NCBI RefSeq assembly: GCF_022376445.1
Contig: NW_025954985.1
Coordinates: 62,001 to 126,000 of the forward strand
Source of the DNA: Fomitopsis serialis
Lineage: Eukaryota; Basidiomycota; Agaricomycetes; Polyporales; Fomitopsidaceae
DNA: 64,000 bases
Direction: 5' to 3'
The notes beneath the pieces were generated by a model that worked only from the letters and a program-made list of their open reading frames with translations, was not told the DNA's origin and made no database searches. The position numbers and the translations under genes were made by a program. Shown here piece after piece: positions 1-11,403 of this stretch. Position 1 is the first letter of the stretch, and each line of letters starts with the position of its first letter.

Positions 1-890
1 GAAGTACGTCTTCGTACATTTGGCAAAGAGGGTACTGACTCATTGCAACGGTTAGATGATTACGATATCGGGTTCGCTGAGAGTATCAGGGACACCTCAC
101 ACTGACATTTAGGGTCATGCTGACATTTAGGGGGAGGCATGCTTGCATTCGCACAAAATCCGACTTGAGTGAACGTGTCGCTCATCCACATCATGTCTGG
201 AGTTCCGCTCAATATCCGCTAACAGAACGCCCCGAGGACATCGTCGCAGGGAAGTGTATTTGCATGATGTCCCGAGAGTCATTTGGCTCCTGTCAAGCAT
301 GACATGTTGCAAACACGAGCGAGAAGTCACCAGGACCAGGTTCCGCCCATGCGTTGTCCTGTCGTTCTATCCTCTGACCATGCGCGCCCTGCGGGACAGG
401 CCATCCAGGGCAGCCCGCCTCCTCTCTCGCGCACCATGACGAGGTAAGTATGTTATTCGTGACCCGCAGGGCTAACGCGGGGTAGCGGGGAGCTATCAAA
501 TACCCAGGCTCCTCCATCAGACAGCGCCTGCCCTACCACCGACTGGCATGAAGTAAGGCCGTCTCTGCGTTTGTGCTCATTAATTAGTTCATATGTTGAT
601 ATTCATTATTTGCCGGACATTGCATCGCGAAGTGTGGGGTGGCGGGTCAGTGGCGCCAAGATGCACCATTGCGGGTAGCCCTGGGCCAGGCATTTGGCAA
701 GGTGAGTACGGGCGACAACCTGCGGGGAGTGGGATGACGTCACCCAGTGGGACACCACAAGCGGAGGCGTGCTGCTGTGGCTCATGGAACGCCAATCTCA
801 GTGTCGGGTCATCCTGGAAGCTCCCAGTGCAGACGCACTGATGGCCATGGCACCTCCTGATCCAGACACCGGCTCAATTCTCGGTCGGCA
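1..890. other. Left-edge stretch without a supported gene
   Basis: Only short overlapping open frames occur here, none with recognisable protein sequence. The right end is the promoter region of the dehydrogenase gene that starts at 1002. Confidence 0.5.
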
Positions 891-896
891 TATATA
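891..896 (+). promoter_or_regulatory. TATA box of the SDR gene
   Basis: A TATATA core lies about 105 bases upstream of the ATG at 1002, a normal distance for a fungal TATA promoter with a short leader. Confidence 0.5.
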
Positions 897-1001
897 CAGC
901 GACGACGACGCCGGGGCTGGCCCACAACAGCGGAATCCTCACATACTCCTCCTGACGACTGCACGACCTCTGACGAACATCTTCCACGCTACGCGACCAA
1001 G

Positions 1002-2061
1002 ATGAGCACGCACAAGGACGACCCGACTGTCATCACGACCACCGACCGCTTCCCGCACGGCCAGCAGTTCGTGCCGCTTGAGGACGACGTGAACGGCCAT
1101 GGCCCGCAGCGCGTCGCCCTCGTCACGGGGGCGGGCCAGGGCATCGGCCGCGCCATCGCAGTACGCTTGGCGAAGGACGGCTTCGACATGGCGCTCAGCG
1201 ACATCCACTCCAACCGTGAACGCCTGCAGCAGACCGCGGACGCGATCAAGTCTGAGGCAGGTAGGAGAGTCATCACGGTGTACGCAGACGTGTCGAAGGA
1301 AGACGACGTGAAGGCGATGGTGGACAGGGTGGCTGATGAGCTCGGAGGGCTGGACGTGATGGTCGCGAACGCAGGCATGGCCGTCCTGGAAGAGTTCGTT
1401 GAGTGTAAGATCGCATGTTCGCTAGGCGTTTGCGGTGATCGCTGACCCTGATTTGTAGCGAACCTGCCAACATGGAGAGGACATTCTCAATCAACGTTTA
1501 TGGCGTCGTGCTCTGCTACAAGTACGCCGCGAAACAGATGATCAAGCAAGGCCGCGGCGGACGGCTCATCGGCGCTTGCTCCATCGCAGGCAAGCGTGGC
1601 GATCCAAACTCTGCGGCGTACTGCGCAAGCAAGTTCGCCGTGCGCGGCCTTTCGCAGAGCGCAGCGATCGAGCTTGCGCCATACGGGATCAACGTGAACT
1701 GCTACGCACCAGGGGCCATCCATACGGAGTTCTGTGAGTTCCCCAGCGTCGCATCGCGTGATCATCATCGTTCTAACCGTCGTGGTGGGCTTATAGTGGA
1801 CAAGGTGGATGAGAAGTACACGGAGGAGGAAGGCAAGGAGCGAGGCGCGTACATCAAGCAGCGCGCGGAGGCGATCCCACTGGGTAGAGTGGGCCAGCCT
1901 GAGGACATCTCTGGTGTCGTCTCCTTCCTCGCCGGCCCCGACTCTAAATTCATGACTGGTACGTACCCCGCTATCTATATTGCTAGACGTTCAAAAACTG
2001 CATATTCACAATTGTCATAGGCCAAGCTATCACCGTCGATGGAGGCACACTCTTTGACTAG
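1002..2061 (+). CDS. Short-chain dehydrogenase/reductase (SDR)
   Basis: NAD(P)-dependent oxidoreductase of the classical SDR family, similar in layout to acetoin/diacetyl reductases; the substrate cannot be told. Visible are the cofactor motif TGAGQGIG (residues 42-49), the VANAG motif, an active-site serine in GACSIAGKRG and the catalytic YCASK (Tyr-x3-Lys). The C-terminus ends in the usual GQAITVDGGTLFD. Four exons are inferred, with introns near 1408-1458, 1734-1796 and 1960-2020, all GT-AG. At the first junction the phases do not match: the second exon reads correctly (EPANMERTF) only if one base is added near 1460, an apparent single-base loss. The start is the first ATG, about 40 residues before the Rossmann fold. 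The 3' end faces APN1. Confidence 0.88.
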
Positions 2062-2324
2062 ACCAAGCGCTCGAGACGGAATTCATATACCTCATGTCGA
2101 CGAAGTGGCGAATAGTCACGAGAGAAGATGCGTTCATGCCATTAGGACCCAGGACATTCGTAAATACACGCCATCCACTTGTATCCATAATATAGTGTAT
2201 ATTATGTACGCGTAGAATATAACTTCCCCTACATTGCAGTGCCAACCACGCTGTGGCTTGTAACACGCGGTGGCTCTCTGCCCAACACATACTCCAAGTG
2301 CAACTCTTGGCCGGACGATTACCA

Positions 2325-4212
2325 TCACCCGCCCTCGCTACAGCTCGCGCACGCCACACCATCGTCCTCCTCCGCATCCTCCTGTTCGCCCCTCTTCCGT
2401 TTTCCCGTCTTGCGCTTCCTCCCACCACCCGCCTTGCCCTTCACGCTCTTCCCCTTCGCGCCCCGCTTCGTACTCGCATTCTCCACGACCTCCTGGATCT
2501 CCTCTGTCCACACGTCCATCTTCCCCTGTTCGCCTTCCCCGCTCCCGACCCGGTTGAGCACCTCGACTTCCTTCCGCCAGACGTCCATACCTTCCTTCCC
2601 GAGCCGACTCGCTCCGGTGCCCGGCTCGTCGTAGGCAGGGGTCTCGAGGATCAGCGGGAGGTCGCGTGTGCGCGGGTCCGAGAGGACGTGTGCGAAGGTG
2701 GAGAGGCCGAGCTCACCTCTGCGTGGGGAGGAGCCGTCGCAACGGTAAGGTTAGTGAGCGATTGTATCGCGGAAAGGGGAAAGGGGAAAGGCTTACAGCC
2801 CAATGTTTTCATGCCTGTCTTTCTTGCTGCCGAGGGCTCCTTTGGAGTCGTTGAGATGCATGCCGCGAAGGTACTGCAGGCCAACGTCGCGCTCGAACTC
2901 TGCCACTGTGAGACGAGACACACGATTCAGTCTCTGCAGTAGCCTCGATAGAGCTCGTAGACACGCACTCGTTTCACTGTGTGAAGAGCCATGAGTTACT
3001 GAGGTAATGTCTTGTGCATAGGAACTCACTTCCAGCCCTCCTTCGTCCGAATGTCGTAGCCCTATGACCTAAGTCAGTATTATTCCAAGTCACAGTATCT
3101 CAACGTACGGCAGCGAACATATGACCTGGACGTGGACATATCTCAGCAGCAACACTTGTTTGAGAGCTCAAAGTACGTACATGTGTCCAAGCAAACGCCG
3201 ACTCTGCTCTTGTCCTCCACCTGTGCGATTATCGCACCGAGCTCGGCGAAAGTCGATCCAATTACGTTTCCTGACCCAGCCTTTGCGACACGCTCATTGA
3301 GCCAGACATAACTTACCACGGACAAGTGAACCGCCTACCATGTTCTCGAGGACAATCACGACCCGTTCAGTTTCTTTGTGTGCGCGGTTGATGCACCCAG
3401 CGATGAGAGACTGAGATTCCTCTTTCGTGGCTACTCCGACTGTTGATCCTGGGCTAGTTGGAGTCAGGTCGGTTCCATATGAACAGACCGGACTGCGATG
3501 ATACATACTGGAAATTGTACAGAAGCAGACCAAGCTCCTCGCATCGTTTCAGATCATCTAGAAAGCACTCATACGACTGCTCTCTCTTCTTTCTTTCGTG
3601 AGCAATCCATCAGTAGCCGTCGTGTTCAAGTGAGACACACGCACTCGTCCGGATTGCCCAGGTTAACAAGGTAACTTCCGTGCGGAAGGATGTGGGAGGC
3701 CGAGTATCCGAATGTCTTCATGCGGGCCTTGAATGCAAGGATAGAGGTTTCCTTGAGCGGCGGAGACGTCCATTTTCGCTGGGACTTTAGGAACAGCGCG
3801 AATGCATTCGCTCTGTCGTCATTCAATTTAGTGTCGAAGCGCGTGCATCCTCGCACGATACTCACCCAACAAACGCAGCGTTGAGTATGCTATTTTCTAC
3901 GCCTCCAGCTGCTGAGACATGGGGGCCAACCTTCCAGTCGTTTGTCAACCTCGGTATGAAGTCTTCCGGCTTTGGCTCTGGTGGCGCCTCTTTCCTCCGC
4001 CTCTTAGGCTTCTTCGCAGGCTCTGTACCATCTGGCAGCGTAGCCAGAGCGTTCTGCGAGGTCCCTTGCGTATGAAACACCTCCTCGGCACCCGTAGACG
4101 ACCTGGCTTTTCTTGCGCGCTTGGCTGGTCTGGGACTGGGCTCCTCTGACTCGAGCTCGCTCAGATCGCTCAAGTCGCTTTCGCTTGCGCTTCCAGTGTG
4201 GTGGGCAGCCAT
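2325..4212 (-). CDS. APN1: Apurinic/apyrimidinic endonuclease, endonuclease IV family
   Basis: Base-excision repair enzyme that cuts DNA 5' to abasic sites; zinc-dependent TIM barrel of the EndoIV/Apn1 family. Reading the minus strand, a Lys/Glu-rich tail ([21 protein letters not shown]) leads into [14 protein letters not shown], then [95 protein letters not shown] and [12 protein letters not shown]. These include the His, Glu and Asp residues of the three-zinc site. About nine exons join cleanly at GT-AG sites. A basic, Lys-rich tail of roughly 90 residues follows the barrel and could serve nuclear import. I chose the ATG at 4212; an in-frame ATG at 4299 would add 29 residues resembling a mitochondrial presequence, so dual targeting is possible. 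It is convergent with the SDR gene. Confidence 0.95.
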
Positions 4213-4551
4213 GATGATTGATGCGCGGGCGACAGTAGCTACGAAGACGGCAGAGGCAGCAAGTATGGTGTTGCGACGGAGAATGGCCGCGCCAGACATG
4301 GCTCATGTACGACTTCGTTGGTGGTGGGCAGATCGGAGGAGCGCGTTGCGAGCAGAGAGCGCGTCGAGTCACGCTCACGTGTGTGTGACGCGGATGCACT
4401 GAAAGGGCAGTGGTGCGGACGCAGCCGGCGGTGGCGCGCCGGCTACGACCGCCGTCACCTCGCTCAGGGCAGTGGTGCATTCGGTCACCGGTCGCACGAC
4501 GTGCGTCGGTGCGATGATGTCAGTCGTTCTCCCAGCTGTGGCTGCCGCCTC

Positions 4552-4558
4552 TATATAA
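4552..4558 (+). promoter_or_regulatory. TATA box of the small-protein gene at 4671
   Basis: TATATAA lies about 115 bases before the ATG at 4671 and is followed by a C/A-rich leader typical of strongly expressed fungal genes. Confidence 0.6.
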
Positions 4559-4670
4559 ACTCTCGCGTGCGCTGCACACTGCCGTCTATTCACCCACATC
4601 GTCAGACTTTACCATCCTCGACAACATAACTTGAAGCCACTCACCTAACGAATTTCACGACACATCCATC

Positions 4671-5155
4671 ATGAGCCACCTCGTACCGCCCCAGGAAGAG
4701 AAGCGCGACGCTACGCAGTGGGCGGGCAAGCTGCCAGTAGACCACGAGGTACCTCCTCAGTACACACCTCCGGGTGTTGCAGCCCTGAAAAATGGGGACT
4801 CAAGATTGGCAAAGATGCCGACTTCCTCGTCGCACCTCAGGAGGAGAAGATTACGACATCGAGAGCGGGAAATTGTGAGTAGGAGCTGTCTTGTGGTGAT
4901 TGATTGAATCCTGACCATCCCCACCAGCACCATTGACAAGGGTACGTTGTAACCACGCTGCAGTCTGCTGTGAACTCACCTCTTGGTTCAGGTCTTGACC
5001 GGCTAGAGAAGGAGATCAACAAGCACGGCATCGCTGATACTTCGACCAACGATGAGCGGGCACGCGACAGGCAGATCGCCAGTTCCGTTCTCGCCGGCGC
5101 GGCCGGTGTTACTGGAGAAGACCTCAGCACGACGGAGAACAAACATGTGGTGTAG
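4671..5155 (+). CDS. Small hydrophilic protein of unknown function (frame-broken)
   Basis: I do not recognise the family. The frame opens MSHLVPPQEEKRDATQWAGK, and a related phrase (DADFLVAPQEEK) recurs in a second frame. The inferred protein is charged and soluble, without signal peptide or TM segment; it continues DYDIESGKF, TIDKG, then LDRLEKEINKHGIADTS and ends ENKHVV. Two short introns fit (about 4876-4927 and 4942-4991). Two single-base losses are needed to keep one frame: one in the five-A run at 4788-4792 and one near 4846-4849. With a strong TATA box and small size it may be an abundant or stress-related protein, but that is inference. Confidence 0.6.
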
Positions 5156-6042
5156 ATCACGGACGAGACACATACTTGGAAGTCATGGCATAAGGCGAAT
5201 CATCATGTATCACTAGACGTGTAACATATTACTCCATCCATCGCATACAACAAAGTCGCGCATTTCAATCATTCTAACCGGCAGAGCCCATGTAATTTCT
5301 GGACGAGTAAGGACGCAAGTTACGCAACAGGTATGGGTCTCGTTCCAATCGTGTATGAATCCCCTCGCAGGAAGCTCGGGGAGAGCGCTGACAAAGGGCA
5401 CTGAACGTCCATCGCATCTGCGGAACCTACGCCGGCCATTCAACTACTCTTGCCGTTGAGCGAATTTCCTGCAGCGATTGGACCACTTGAACTTACGATC
5501 GCAATGCGGGCTACGGGGCCCGAGGGCATATCCGCATTCCGACAAGTGGATCCCACCCAACGATTGTTAACGGTAGCAGTCGAGGTCGTGAACAACCCCG
5601 CTCTGCCAGGTAAACCGGTGGGATCTGCACAATAAATATAAACCGTGCAAGATACACAAAGCCTACGAGAAGGATCCAGTGATGGAGAGGACGAACCTTA
5701 CGTACCACAACGCGCGTACCTGCAGCCCCGAGTTCTGAATGGGATCGTCCTACCTATCGCGTTGAATCCTGTCAATCCTGGTCACGCTCTCGGCCAGCAG
5801 CACGGATTACCGCTGAACGCGTCGGCAGCGTCGAATCGCAGAATGGGACGGTGAACACGAATGTCGTTCAAGCCCTGTACCCTACCCTCTGCTTAATATC
5901 GGTCCTGCTTCCACGCACATCGCAGTGGAGAGGATTGCGTTCACTTATCTGATAGTATTCAGATTGCAACGTGTTTGAGCAAGGTGCCGCGCTTCAAGGT
6001 TCGAGCTTCGAGGATCGCACTGAGCAGCGCGAGCAGCCAACC
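5156..6042. other. Intergenic stretch
   Basis: Short open frames only; none has recognisable protein sequence or convincing splice structure. The last part is the promoter of the carbonic anhydrase gene. Confidence 0.5.
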
Positions 6043-6049
6043 TATAAAG
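6043..6049 (+). promoter_or_regulatory. TATA box of the carbonic anhydrase gene
   Basis: TATAAAG sits about 55 bases upstream of the ATG at 6102. Confidence 0.6.
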
Positions 6050-6101
6050 CCCGGTGCGCACGACGCAACCTCAGTGAACGTCCCATAAGCTCTTACTTAC
6101 G

Positions 6102-7025
6102 ATGATTGCACCGAACGCCGCACCCCCCGACACGACCATCGAGAGCCTCCTCGCGAGGAACGAGGAATGGGCTTCGGGCATCGACAGGATCCACCCGCGA
6201 GCATTCCACCACATGGCCAAGACGCAACGCCCCGAGGTATTGTGCCCGATCGTACCGCTCTCGACCACGACTTACAATCCGGAATCATTCCACAGGTCCT
6301 CTGGATAGGCTGCGCGGACTCGCGCGTGCCCGAGTCCGTGATCACGGCTTCCGTGCCCGGGGACATACTCGTCCACCGCAACATTGCAAAGTACGCGCGC
6401 AGTTGTCATGCGTTGATCGCCGCAGTCCGCTCACGACTGGTGTAGCCAATTCGCCGCTGATGACGCCAACGGGGCCTCCGTCGTCCAGTACGCCGTGGAG
6501 GACCTTGGTGTGACGCACGTCCTCGTCGTCGGGCACACGCAATGCGGAGGCGTGCACACCGCTCTCGAGGTCGCAGGCGGAGCTCACCGCCCTGGGGGCG
6601 CCCTCGGCGACTGGATGAGCCACCTCCTCCACCTCGCAAAGCGCCACCCGGACGTCACGGCGCTCACGGAGGCGAACGTCATCAGCACTGTGGACCGCGT
6701 CAAAAACTACATCGACAACATGAAGTTCGAGGGTGCTTACGACTACAGGTCGGTTGCGGTCGTGGGGATGATCTACGAGCTTGAGACGGGAGGCTCAGGG
6801 AGATTGTGCGGAAGGACGCTCTGCCCTCTCTGCACGACGCAGGGTCGGATGATGACGAGGCCGATGAAACCACGGCGTACGACAACGGGCCATACGAAGA
6901 GGGGCGTATGAGAAGGGGCGTATGACGAACCGTATGAAAGCGGACCATACGACAGCGAGTCGTGGTCAAAGGGGGCGTACGAAGAAGGGCCGTGGGGTGA
7001 TGCTGTGGGTGTCTACGGAAGATGA
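6102..7025 (+). CDS. Beta-class carbonic anhydrase with acidic Tyr-rich tail (frame-broken)
   Basis: Zinc enzyme interconverting CO2 and bicarbonate. Exons 6102-6236, 6296-6390 and 6446 onward splice at GT-AG sites. The motif CADSR (zinc Cys plus the Asp-Arg dyad) is in exon 2 and HTQCGG (zinc His and Cys) in exon 3, so the catalytic set is complete. After YELETG the frame must shift to read [14 protein letters not shown], the expected last helix. Two more shifts (runs at 6901-6904 and 6915-6918) give a tail of Tyr, Glu, Asp, Gly and Pro ending DAVGVYGR at 7025. Without correction the frame stops at 6911. All three shifts are consistent with loss of one G, and an intact repeat unit nearby has five G where the broken ones have four. 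Confidence 0.9.
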
Positions 7026-7261
7026 GATACTGTCAGTATAGTGCCTTGCCATTTGTGGAGAAACGTCAAGTCTTGCAGAGGTCGTTCCGCGCTGTTGTAA
7101 TTTGCTGTAATCACAATTAGTATACACCGTGCATCTACGTGCTCGGATGCCTCAAGAACCATGCGCAAAGGGAACCAATGGATAGATTGTCAGGCTAACC
7201 CTTGTCAATATGCGAATAGTAGCATATGCAGTGTGAACCGTTCGTGAGGATGACGTGTAGT

Positions 7262-8269
7262 CTAAGCGTCCTCGGAGAAGTATGCTTCTTCTTGTACCTT
7301 GACTGATCCCTCAACCACTGGGTAAAGGTTCGATCAGGGGTCTGTTGAAGTCGGGGTCCGCAACGCACCTGTCTGTAATCATGCACCGAACCGATCTTCT
7401 CGCCTATGCGCATCATGGTGTATCAGACGATGAACCAGAGACAGCGTGATAGGTACTGCACCATAAAAGTCTGGAACAGGGTTCGTCGCACTCTGTGCAG
7501 TCGGGTCTACCCGGTTCTTCACGATGTGTTGGTAGAACTCGCGGTCACGAGCTTCGATGAGCTTCAGCGTCCGTCGGTGGGACATCCGCCATATTGTAGA
7601 GCCGACAATGGGCCGATGAGGTACCCCATGCCGCGCATGCGAGGGTCGAAAACCCGTACACAATCATGGGGTCGAGGTTCTGCACCGAGTTGCTCAGCGG
7701 TATACATGGAGAGCGAAGGGCGACGTATACGCACAAATATGGGTTTCGCAGGGTCCACGTCGAGGTTTCCGAAGTACATGATGCCTCCGACAAACCCACC
7801 AAGGGTGAACGGGATCGTCATAGCCTGCAAAGCCATGAAACAACGCACACACATGCGCAGCGAAGTATGAGTACAGAACGGTCCATCAAGGTACTTTGAA
7901 GCGCACCGTCTCCCATCTTCGCTTTTTCTTCCGGATAGAAAGGTAGTCCGCCCACGGCAGCGAATCCTGCTCAGCCTCTGTGACCTTCCCCGTCCCGCTC
8001 CGCAACGCCTGTGCTCCCGGCGTCGACTCTGCAGCTACTTCCGCCTTCGCAGTATTCGTCGACGTCGTCGAGGCTTGTGCTTTCGTTGAAGGTGCGCGTG
8101 ATGCCGCAGATGAGTTCTTGGCTGCCTGTACTTTTGCCGCTTTCGAGGACTTTGCGCGAACGAAAGACAAGGCCCCGCGTGGTCGGGCGACGTCGAGGGA
8201 GACGAGGTGCGTTGAGCGTGAGCATTGCGTGAAAGGCCGCAGAGAGCGAAGAAGTGTAGGACTCGACAT
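7262..8269 (-). CDS. PAM17: Presequence translocase-associated motor subunit Pam17
   Basis: Inner-membrane component of the TIM23 import motor. The N-terminus (MSSPTLLRSLRPFTQ) is basic, Ser-rich and lacks acids, as in a mitochondrial presequence. The mature part has LPWADYLSIRKKKRRWETV, then a TM segment TIPFTLGGFVGGIMYFG, a second TM region (MIVYGF...ACAAWG then YLIGP and VGSTIW), and the diagnostic RMSHRRTLKLIEARDREFYQ, HIVKNRVDPTAQSATNPVPD and WLRDQSRYKKK. Several short introns fit. Three single-base losses are needed (7624-7627, 7610-7612 and about 7285); the last restores a short conserved end at 7262, otherwise the frame runs on to 7195. Family assignment is firm. Confidence 0.9.
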
Positions 8270-8763
8270 GGCGGCCCAAGTGAGCTGCAGATTGGACTGC
8301 TGGACGTTGCAGTGAACAGTGAACACAAGAGTAATGACGAAGTGAATAACCAGGCTCTGCGCTCTGGAAGCGGTCGCGCAAACGGAAGCTACCGAACTTG
8401 GGGTTTCTCTCACGCTCATGTCCCTGCGAAGACTGGAGCAGCGTCTGGCCGTCGCCACTTTGGGGATGCCGTCCATCCGAAACGCTCTTCCGCTCCGAAA
8501 CGAGACGGACGAGCCAATGAGAGCCCTTGTTTCAAGACGAGTTGCCATGATTCCGGGCGCCAGGCATGGCACTAGTAGTACTGTATCAAACGATAAGCGG
8601 GGGACCGAGTAGCTGCTCGCCTCGAGTCCCTCCAGCTCTTTTCTCCCCCCACGCCCGGGCCCTCCACCAGCACTGGTAGGTATTCGTCTGCTGCCCCACG
8701 AGCCGAAAGCACCATGTCCGAGCTAACTATGGCACGCGCGACAGGTCCGGCGACACATACACG

Positions 8764-10019
8764 ATGCGCGCCGCCTCCGTCCTCCCGCCCGAGCTCTTCG
8801 ACGAGTCGATCGACCACCTCTGGGACGACCCCAAGTCGCTCGCGGCCTGCGCGCTCACATGCCGCAGCTGGGTCGGCACGAGCCGCCTCCACCTCTTCCG
8901 CACCGTGCGCATCCAGAACGCGGACCAGTGCGCACGCTTCGCGGCCCTCCTCCAGAGCGCGCCCGTCATCGCGCAGTGCGTGCGCAGGTTTACCGTGAGC
9001 GCGGAGTACAAGGGCGTCGATGAATCAGGCCGGCCTGTGGAGGACGATGGTGGGTGAATGCTGCAGGCGAGTTCCTGCACAAGCTCGAGCGGGTCACGAC
9101 GATCGGGCTGTCGCGCGTGCGATGGCATACGCTCCTGCCAGAAACGCAGGCTGCTTTCTTCAAGTTCTTCGCGCGCGTGCGAACGCTCTTCATGTTCGAG
9201 GTGCGCTTCGAGGCGTCGCGCGACGTGCTGGACTTCTTGGGAGCCTTCCCCGCGCTGAACGAGCTCTATTTCCACGGAGTCGCGTGGAACAAGGAGAGCC
9301 CGGCGCTGCTGAACGCGCCCTCAGACGAGACGGCGATCCAGGCGACCCGGAGGGAGAAGGAGTGCATGCATCTGTCGTACCTGTTCTTGGACTCCGCTCG
9401 TCGCCGACGCTGGTCACGGAATGGCTGCTGAGTCACCCATCGGAGCAGCACCTGCGCACGATCCAGCTGTGCTGGAGGGAGATCGAGAACATGAAGCTGG
9501 TGGGCGACCTATTGCACGCAAGCGGGGCGGCGCTTGAACGGCTGCTGGTCGAGTTCCCGTCTGGTGTGCCGAGGAAGGTGCGACAGTCCGTAGTGTGAGG
9601 CCAATGGACGCTAACTGATTGCGGTGTAGCCGTCCTAACAACCAGATTAGCCTCGTTCACAACACCGGCCTGCGCTCCGTGCGTTTTGGCGGACTGGACG
9701 CGAAGGCCGCTGCGTCGCAGGGCTTCATGTCGAACCAGCTCTTCCCGTGGGTGACCGCCATGATCTCGCAGATCAACTCGCCGCAGCTCGAGGAGATTTG
9801 TTCGAGTTCGAGATCACCTCCGTGGCCGACCTGCTCAGCCTCGACTGGGCGCGGATCGACCGCGACGTGTCGCGCGAAGAGTACAAGGGCTTGCTGGTGT
9901 ACTTCTTTGTCGTGTGCCAGGACATGACGCCAAAGGCCGAGAAGGAGATCCGCAACCTCATCGCGGACCGGTTGCATGGCCTGCGCGAGCGCGGGACGCT
10001 GTGCGTCTCGTGCGTCTAA
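8764..10019 (+). CDS. F-box-like protein, paralogue of the gene at 42139 (frame-broken)
   Basis: Begins MRAASVLPPELFDESIDHLWDD followed by a degenerate F-box-like helix (LAACALTCRSWV), then a leucine-rich body. It shares order and spacing with the intact 386-residue protein at 42139: LPxEL..xxxDHLWDD, a late WLLSHP/WLLHPG, WREIENMKLVGDLLHASG, an FPWVTAMISQI element and a final DWARIDRD helix. The role is inferred to be SCF-type substrate recognition, as for the large F-box-like families of Agaricomycetes. One GT-AG intron lies at about 9594-9629. Three one-base losses are needed: about 9049-9054, 9389-9390 and the T run at 9797-9799. An upstream ATG at 8714 is in another frame and was not used. 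Confidence 0.75.
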
Positions 10020-11403
10020 TTATGATGGTGAGGTCTGTTCTTACTTGCCAGGTGGACGCGTCCGCCTCGCGTGCCCATTCTCTTGCTTTTGAGGGGTTTA
10101 TTGCTATGCTATTGGGGTTTTGCTCTGCTGCTTTCTCTCACTGGATCTCCTCGGGCTTTAAATAGGCTAATATTGTAGACAGCTTCTGACAGGGATCTAC
10201 TTGGGACTTATGTGTAGGGTAATGTGTGTCACTCGTAGATATTGACTGACCTTGCTTGCTTTTGGGTTTTGTGGTGGGTGCGTTGCGGATTATACCTCTC
10301 GCGAGCAAGACATATGCGCGTTTGTGAATGGCTTGTGTGAGTGCGATGTTTCGCTTCATCGCGCCGCCGCGTCGGTCGATGTTACAAAATGATTCGTAGC
10401 TCAGACTCCAGTAGTGAAGGTCCAGTGTCTGATGGTACTACGCCACGGCGACTCCGGTGTACGTACGTGGTCACTCGGCAGGATGTTTGGCTTCCGATGA
10501 ACGCGTCTGCCGTGTCCCTGACGATGCGTCGATGCGTAGGATGCAATTATGTTCACCTGAGTAAAACGGGTCACGAGCTATCTTGCGTTCCACCAAAATG
10601 ATCCACACTTTCAGCTAACCTATGGCTGCACATTCCGAGATCACGGAAAGGCGGAATGGTATACGCATCATCGGCCCGAACGATGCTGCTCGATCGAGAG
10701 ACCCCGTCTGCCAAGCATGTGATTTTGACAAGCTTAGTTTTGCCTCACATGCGGATTGCAGCCGCCGCTGCCACCCTCTCCTCCGGGCTCTGCACAAGCA
10801 CAAGCAGGACACCTATCATGCCCACCGAGTCTCCACATGTTGCGACGGGTGCTTTCCTTGCGAGCCCGGGCTGTTGGAGAGGCCGCGGTGCAGCTCGAAC
10901 GTCTGCACCGACTCTTGGCCTGCAGCGTGTGTCAACCGTGCTGACTGCCCGGGACCGGGAGGGGCGCGGGAGGGCGCTCAGGATGAGGGATGGACTGTGC
11001 GGATGTACGTAACCGGGACGGCATCATCGATCACCAAGGCTTGCAAACCACATCTGACAGAACCCGCCCGAACGATGAAAACGCACGCCCGTCCAATCTC
11101 CGGACCCTCCTCTTGCCCAGCTCGCCGCCACGCGTCCTTTATTTCATGCATTTTTCTCCCCGGTCGCGCACACCGCTGCCACTCGCAAGCCTCTAAACCG
11201 CAGGCTGTGTCTGACGTTGTCTCTGCTGTCTGGTGATGTCAGTTTCACCGTGCCGCTTATTAGACCCTTCTTGCAATTGACGCTGACGCCTGCGCATAGC
11301 CATGCGACTCTGTAAAGCGACGCGGCGGACGGTCGTCTCGATTTCGGTCCTCTACTTCAAAGCGCAGCCCTATGTCGCGTACTTTCACTGGTATCGGTCC
11401 GAC
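10020..11403. other. Intergenic stretch with one unsupported Cys-rich ORF
   Basis: The longest frame here is 10622-11236 (+, 204 codons). It is Cys-rich and ends in low-complexity Ser/Pro/His, with no motif I recognise. A competing frame of over 100 codons overlaps it, so neither is supported. The rest holds nothing I can identify. Confidence 0.3.

Noticed and set aside
4671..10019. Reading the frame-broken genes as pseudogenes
   Set aside because: Several are essential housekeeping families, the breaks cluster at homopolymers, and splice sites and motifs are otherwise intact.
10622..11236. Cys-rich 204-codon ORF as a confirmed gene
   Set aside because: No homology signal, a competing overlapping frame, and a low-complexity end; kept only as a note in the intergenic entry.
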